Source of the DNA: UKL13-2 sp031368465
GTDB taxonomy: Bacteria; Pseudomonadota; Gammaproteobacteria; Burkholderiales; Usitatibacteraceae
Reading direction: 5' to 3'
Length of the DNA stretch: 19,028 nucleotides
NCBI GenBank assembly: GCA_031368465.1
Contig: JANMNT010000369.1
Location: 1-19,028, forward strand
How positions within the stretch are numbered: the stretch's first letter is position 1; each line of letters opens with the position of its first letter. Positions 16,041 through 19,028 of this stretch are shown one piece after another. The notes beneath the pieces were generated by a model, which saw nothing but the letters and a program-made list of their open reading frames with translations, ran no database searches and was not told the DNA's origin. Made by a program: the position numbers and the translations under genes.

Positions 16041-16074
16041 AAAAGCCGGGGCGCATTCAAGCGCACCGGCTTTT
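16041..16074 (-). terminator. Rho-independent terminator of the SWIB gene
   Basis: AAAAGCCGG (16041-16049) pairs with CCGGCTTTT (16066-16074), continued by GCGC/GCGC inside with one mismatch and a six-base loop. On the minus strand a T-rich run (TGTTTTTATG) follows, so it ends the SWIB transcript. The plus-strand side also has TTTT. Confidence 0.78.
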
Positions 16075-16092
16075 GGGCAAAACGATTTCGGC

Positions 16093-16533
16093 TTACTTGA
16101 GGTGCGCCGAGACCAATTTTGTCATTTCAAACATCGAAACAAATTTCTTGCCACCGAATACGGCTTTGAGTTTTTCGTCAGCATTGATCATGCGACGGTT
16201 AACCGCATCTTGAAGTTTGTTCTTTTTGATGTAGTCCCAAAGTTTCTTGGTAACTTCGGTACGTGGGATTGCAGTCGCGCCAACCACTGCGGCCAAAATT
16301 GACGATGGCGTCACTGGCTTCATGAAGGCTGCATTTGGCTTACGCTTGGCAGCCGGCTTCTTTGCGGCTTTTTTCGCAGCTGGTTTCTTGGCAGCTGGTT
16401 TTTTTGCGGCTGGCTTCTTAGCTGCAGGTTTTTTCGCAGCAGGCTTCTTCGCAGCAGGTTTTTTTGCAGCGGGTTTTTTTGCGGCTGGTTTCTTTGCAGC
16501 AGGTTTTTTTGCGGCTGGTTTCTTTGCGGCCAT
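16093..16533 (-). CDS. SWIB/MDM2-domain protein with AAKKP-repeat tail
   Basis: This is a 146-residue very basic protein. Residues 2-60 are a histone-H1-like tail: ten AAKKP units, then AAKK and one more AAKKP, followed by AAKRKPNAAF. Residues about 70-146 form a SWIB domain: PVTPSSILAAVVG, PRTEVTKKLWDYIKKNKLQD, INADEKLKAVFGGKKFVSMFEMTKLVSAHLK. SWIB is a eukaryotic-chromatin-type fold also found in bacteria, including chlamydiae and many proteobacteria. With the Lys/Ala/Pro tail, a DNA-binding or nucleoid-associated role is likely but inferred. The start is firm: GGAGG 6 bp before ATG 16533. It has its own terminator, so it is probably monocistronic. The number of repeats may vary between strains. 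Confidence 0.93.
   Translation of the reverse strand: MAAKKPAAKKPAAKKPAAKKPAAKKPAAKKPAAKKPAAKKPAAKKPAAKKPAAKKAAKKPAAKRKPNAAFMKPVTPSSILAAVVGATAIPRTEVTKKLWDYIKKNKLQDAVNRRMINADEKLKAVFGGKKFVSMFEMTKLVSAHLK
16354..16530 (-). repeat. 15-bp coding tandem repeat (AAKKP units)
   Basis: This is a minisatellite of 15-bp units encoding Ala-Ala-Lys-Lys-Pro, eleven full units plus one 12-bp unit lacking the Pro codon near the 3' end. Synonymous differences (AAA/AAG, GCT/GCA/GCC) show it is not a very recent single expansion. Four runs of seven A (minus strand) occur, at 16399-16405, 16459-16465, 16474-16480 and 16504-16510. Confidence 0.9.
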
Positions 16534-16822
16534 GTAGTTCCTCCAGTGTTTGTCAGGTTGTCCGTAACAGAGGGTATTGTTCTTACGCTGATGAATTTTT
16601 ATTTTTCATAGTGTAATTACGCACCACGGCGCAAATATAACGCATTATTTCAACTTGTGTGCAAGTGCTTGATGAGATTTTTTGCATGCGGGGTTATACC
16701 TGTCATAGGTGAAAATCGCCGCAGCACACAATTGCGCGCGTTTTGTCGCAATCATCAGCAGCGTTTAATGCCGTCGCGGGCGTCCGCCAAAACACGTTTT
16801 TCCCTATGAAAGACCGACAAAA
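16534..16822. other. Divergent intergenic region, SWIB/NUDIX
   Basis: This is the longest non-coding stretch (289 bp). It must hold the promoter of the SWIB gene (minus) and of the NUDIX-pdxH pair (plus). It contains an AT-rich patch (about 16590-16650) with a TATATT on the minus strand, whose nearest -35-like TTGCAC is 19 bp away. A small inverted repeat ACTTG-tgtg-CAAGT and an ACCT-gtcat-AGGT repeat are present. I cannot assign promoters firmly, and I see no RNA gene. Confidence 0.5.
16540..16544 (-). promoter_or_regulatory. Ribosome binding site of the SWIB gene
   Basis: GGAGG on the minus strand, 6 bases before the ATG at 16533. It is a near-ideal Shine-Dalgarno sequence, consistent with an abundant protein. 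Confidence 0.7.
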
Positions 16823-17383
16823 ATGCAGTTTGCACCACTCTTGCATGCACTTGACAACCACCCGCCGTTTGATGCGGTCGAGGCCGGACATCTGACGACA
16901 GTGCGCCATTTTGTCTCTGAAAATAGTGATGCATTTTGGCAACGTACCAATGTACCCGGGCATGTAACCGGCTCGGCGTTTGTGGTTAATGCCGCCGGAA
17001 CACACACCTTGTTATTGCATCACGCCAAACTAGACAGATGGGTCCAGCCCGGCGGCCATCTGGACGATTCGGACGATTCTCCCGCTGCCGGCGCCTTGCG
17101 TGAGGCCATCGAGGAGACCGGAATTCCCAACCTCGTGTTGGCGAGCGGCACGCTTTTTGATATTGATGTGCACGTAATCCCGCAAAGGATCAAAGGTGCG
17201 ATCAACGAAAGCGCCCACCTGCATCACGATGCCCGCTACCTGATCATCGCCAGCGGGAAAGAAGTCAGAATATCGGCGGAGTCACTTGATTTCCGGTGGG
17301 TGCCAATCGACCAATTGGCAACCGGTAACCACGAATCAGGGCTGGTCCGCATGGCAAAAAAGGCATTGTGTCGGACGGCCTGA
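16823..17383 (+). CDS. NUDIX hydrolase
   Basis: This 186-residue cytoplasmic hydrolase presumably cleaves a nucleoside diphosphate linked to another group. The NUDIX box is visible at about 77-101 (PGGHLDDSDDSPAAGALREAIEETGI in outline): Gly77-Gly78, then acidic residues, then R93-E94 and E97-E98 with Gly100. The box has one extra residue before the usual first acidic position, which is Asp rather than Glu. I recall GGH-type NUDIX relatives with this arrangement, so it is probably active. The N-terminal helix and a C-terminal FRWVPIDQL segment are normal for the fold. The substrate is unpredictable. The start ATG 16823 has no strong Shine-Dalgarno sequence. pdxH follows after 11 bp, so the two are probably co-transcribed. 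Confidence 0.87.
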   Translation: MQFAPLLHALDNHPPFDAVEAGHLTTVRHFVSENSDAFWQRTNVPGHVTGSAFVVNAAGTHTLLLHHAKLDRWVQPGGHLDDSDDSPAAGALREAIEETGIPNLVLASGTLFDIDVHVIPQRIKGAINESAHLHHDARYLIIASGKEVRISAESLDFRWVPIDQLATGNHESGLVRMAKKALCRTA

Positions 17384-17394
17384 CAAGGAATGTT

Positions 17395-18027
17395 ATGGAT
17401 TTCGCAAAGATTCGCAAAGACTACAAGCTCGCATCGCTCAACAAAGAGGACGTCGATTCGTCGCCTTTTTCCCAATTCGAAAAATGGTTCAAGGAGGCGG
17501 TCGATGCAAACGTGAATGAACCCAATGCGATGACGCTGGCAACGGTGGCCGCGGACGGGAAACCGGCGGCGCGAATTGTCCTTATCAAGGATTTCGATGA
17601 TCGCGGCGCCTCATTTTTTACCAATTATGAAAGTCGCAAGGGAAACGACCTTTCCGCCAATCCGTTCGCGGCACTGGTTTTTTTCTGGCCGGAGCTGGAA
17701 CGGCAGGTTCGAATCGAGGGCCGCATCGAAAAAGTGACGCCTGGGGAGTCGGACGCCTATTACAGCGTGCGGCCACTTGCCAGCCGGATTGGCGCGTGGG
17801 CATCACCACAGAGTCGTGTTATTGACTCACGCGCAACGCTGGAAGAGCGGGTAGCAGCGTTCACCAAGCAGTACGGGGATGCCCCGGTTCGCCCGCCGTA
17901 TTGGGGCGGTTATCGCGTGGTGCCGACATTGTTTGAGTTCTGGCAGGGTCGCCAGAGTCGCCTGCACGACCGCTTTTGTTATCGACTCATCGGCAAGCAG
18001 TGGGCGGCAGAACGTCTGGCGCCATGA
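17395..18027 (+). CDS. pdxH: Pyridoxamine 5'-phosphate oxidase
   Basis: This 210-residue FMN enzyme oxidises pyridoxamine or pyridoxine 5'-phosphate to pyridoxal 5'-phosphate, the last step of vitamin B6 synthesis and salvage. Visible features are MTLATVAADGKPAARIVLIK (FMN-binding strands, R60 and K65), FFTNYESRKG, RQVRIEGRIEK (103-113), the SVRPLASRIGAWASPQSR region (124-141), and the C-terminal FWQGRQSRLHDRF with R189 and H191 in the positions of the PLP-contacting Arg/His of known enzymes. The length is normal. I chose ATG 17395, with AAGGAA just upstream, over an in-frame start 27 bp earlier that would overlap the NUDIX gene. It is the second gene of the NUDIX-pdxH pair and converges on the amidohydrolase with a 19-bp gap. 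Confidence 0.96.
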   Translation: MDFAKIRKDYKLASLNKEDVDSSPFSQFEKWFKEAVDANVNEPNAMTLATVAADGKPAARIVLIKDFDDRGASFFTNYESRKGNDLSANPFAALVFFWPELERQVRIEGRIEKVTPGESDAYYSVRPLASRIGAWASPQSRVIDSRATLEERVAAFTKQYGDAPVRPPYWGGYRVVPTLFEFWQGRQSRLHDRFCYRLIGKQWAAERLAP

Positions 18028-18046
18028 CGGCCGTTTGGCACCCCGG

Positions 18047-19028
18047 TTATCTGATCCGATAGTAGTCTGGCAGCGCGCGTAAATACCCCGGCAAATTCGG
18101 ATTAGCCAACAACCGCGGGAAAAATCCGGCGTCATCCGCTGTCACCAATGGGCTCAACTCGGTTTTTTCAAACGGCAGCTGGAAGCGGCATGCAAGCAGC
18201 TTTCCGGCGTCGCCGGCAGTCGGCGGATCGTTCGGTTTGCCGGCATTACAAATGGCGAAATCGCGTGTGAATTGCTCAATTGTGATTCGTTTCGAAACAT
18301 AACCGGGGTCGAGCTCCAGCCCTCGCTGGAGGCGGGTTTGAATATCCTCAACACTCATCGGTGGCAAATCAGTGCCGGGACAATTTGCGGCGATAACCTT
18401 TTGACGACCCGCGCTGCCACGGATTGGCGCAAGCGACTCGAACGAATTAGCGGCCCGAAGTACACTGATGATTGCCTTGTCACCATATAGCGACGAACCG
18501 CGGACAACGACCAATTTGACGTTTTCTTCAGTCGCACCAATAAGATTGCGGTAAGCATCATCGGCAACGCGGTCGAGCACGACCAAATCGGCCAGATAGC
18601 CGGGTGCGATGCGCCCGAGCTTTCCCTGCCAGCCCATGGCCGATGCCGGATTGACGGTTACCATTTCAACCAACTCCCGGTCGGAGAAGAGCCCATCAAA
18701 CTGGTGGCGGTTGACCAAATCTGCGACTTTAAGCTCACCAAGTAACGATTTTGATCCCGACGGCGCCCAATCAGGCGCAAGGGAAATTTCAACGCCGGCG
18801 CGACGCGCGGCGACAATATTCGCCGTCTGGCCGTAGAGCATGAAGTTTGACAACGGTGACCAAACCAGCTTTGCCCCCGCGGTCGCCATTTCCCTGAACT
18901 GTGCCTCTGTCAGCGCAATGCCATGAATCGCAATCAATCCGGCGCCGACCAAACCACTGCGCTTGAGGGCCTCGAACTCATTCGACATGCGCGGCCCCAC
19001 TCCTTCAGCCAAATGAATTGCCATTGGA
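18047..19028 (-). CDS. Amidohydrolase (ATZ/TRZ-like), C-terminal part
   Basis: The 5' end lies beyond the window; the frame stays open to the last bases, so the Met at 19024 is internal. Visible are metal-centre motifs of the amidohydrolase TIM barrel: HLAEGVGPRM (His near 19015), GLIAIHGIAL (His about 30 residues on), SPLSNFMLYG, and SLAPDWAPSGS with the Asp near 18772 that activates water. GKLGRIAPGYLADLVVLDR is the returning beta-sandwich of this superfamily. A C-terminal extension of about 130 residues follows, ending DYYRIR, whose function is unclear. The family hydrolyses or deaminates ring or amide C-N bonds; the substrate is unknown. The stop is TAA at 18047-18049. Confidence 0.87.
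   Translation of the reverse strand, partial: PMAIHLAEGVGPRMSNEFEALKRSGLVGAGLIAIHGIALTEAQFREMATAGAKLVWSPLSNFMLYGQTANIVAARRAGVEISLAPDWAPSGSKSLLGELKVADLVNRHQFDGLFSDRELVEMVTVNPASAMGWQGKLGRIAPGYLADLVVLDRVADDAYRNLIGATEENVKLVVVRGSSLYGDKAIISVLRAANSFESLAPIRGSAGRQKVIAANCPGTDLPPMSVEDIQTRLQRGLELDPGYVSKRITIEQFTRDFAICNAGKPNDPPTAGDAGKLLACRFQLPFEKTELSPLVTADDAGFFPRLLANPNLPGYLRALPDYYRIR

Noticed and set aside
16354..16530. CRISPR array or non-coding satellite
   Set aside because: The 15-bp units are contiguous without spacers and encode an in-frame protein tail.
16247..16537. Plus-strand frame rich in AAGFF repeats
   Set aside because: It is the reverse reading of the AAKKP repeat; the minus-strand gene has the domain, the Shine-Dalgarno sequence and the terminator.

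Overview
The window looks like ordinary chromosomal DNA of a Gram-negative Pseudomonadota. My best guess is a beta- or gammaproteobacterium. The reasons are an RhlE helicase, PdxH, periplasmic DUF1329 and DUF4139 proteins with signal peptides, a CHASE2-type adenylate cyclase tail, a MoxR/CoxE-like ATPase-VWA pair, and a SWIB protein with an AAKKP-repeat tail. Coding density is high, and I see no tRNA, rRNA, CRISPR array, transposase, integrase or phage gene.

Layout. 1-1587 (+): the end of a class III cyclase, then a metallo-beta-lactamase-fold hydrolase. 1662-4560 (-): a MoxR-type AAA ATPase, a VWA protein and an OmpR-type response regulator without an adjacent kinase. 4608-6131 (+): a DUF4139 secreted protein gene cut by one in-frame TAG. 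6172-8270 (-): azlC, azlD and a membrane-anchored lipase-like hydrolase, tightly packed. 8417-11745 (+): a membrane-fused spermidine-synthase-like protein, a Cys-cluster protein overlapping it by 4 bp, and an unidentified integral membrane protein. 11861-14867 (+): a DUF1329 protein and RhlE. 14985-16533 (-): an MDR-type NADP oxidoreductase and the SWIB/AAKKP protein, each followed by a good hairpin terminator. 16823-18027 (+): a NUDIX hydrolase and pdxH. 18047-19028 (-): the C-terminal part of a metal-dependent amidohydrolase, running off the window.

Functional links visible from the layout are MoxR with VWA (a chaperone-like pair), AzlC with AzlD (a two-subunit exporter coupled by TGATG), and the coupled spermidine-synthase-like/Cys-cluster pair. 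The other neighbours look like unrelated housekeeping or accessory genes.

I did not find a convincing undescribed multi-gene system. The points most worth checking are the nonsense codon in the otherwise intact DUF4139 gene (5175-5177), a perfect 19-bp palindrome between azlC and the divergent spermidine-synthase-like gene (8277-8295), the very tight divergent starts around 4560-4608, and the repeat tail of the SWIB protein with its A7 runs.
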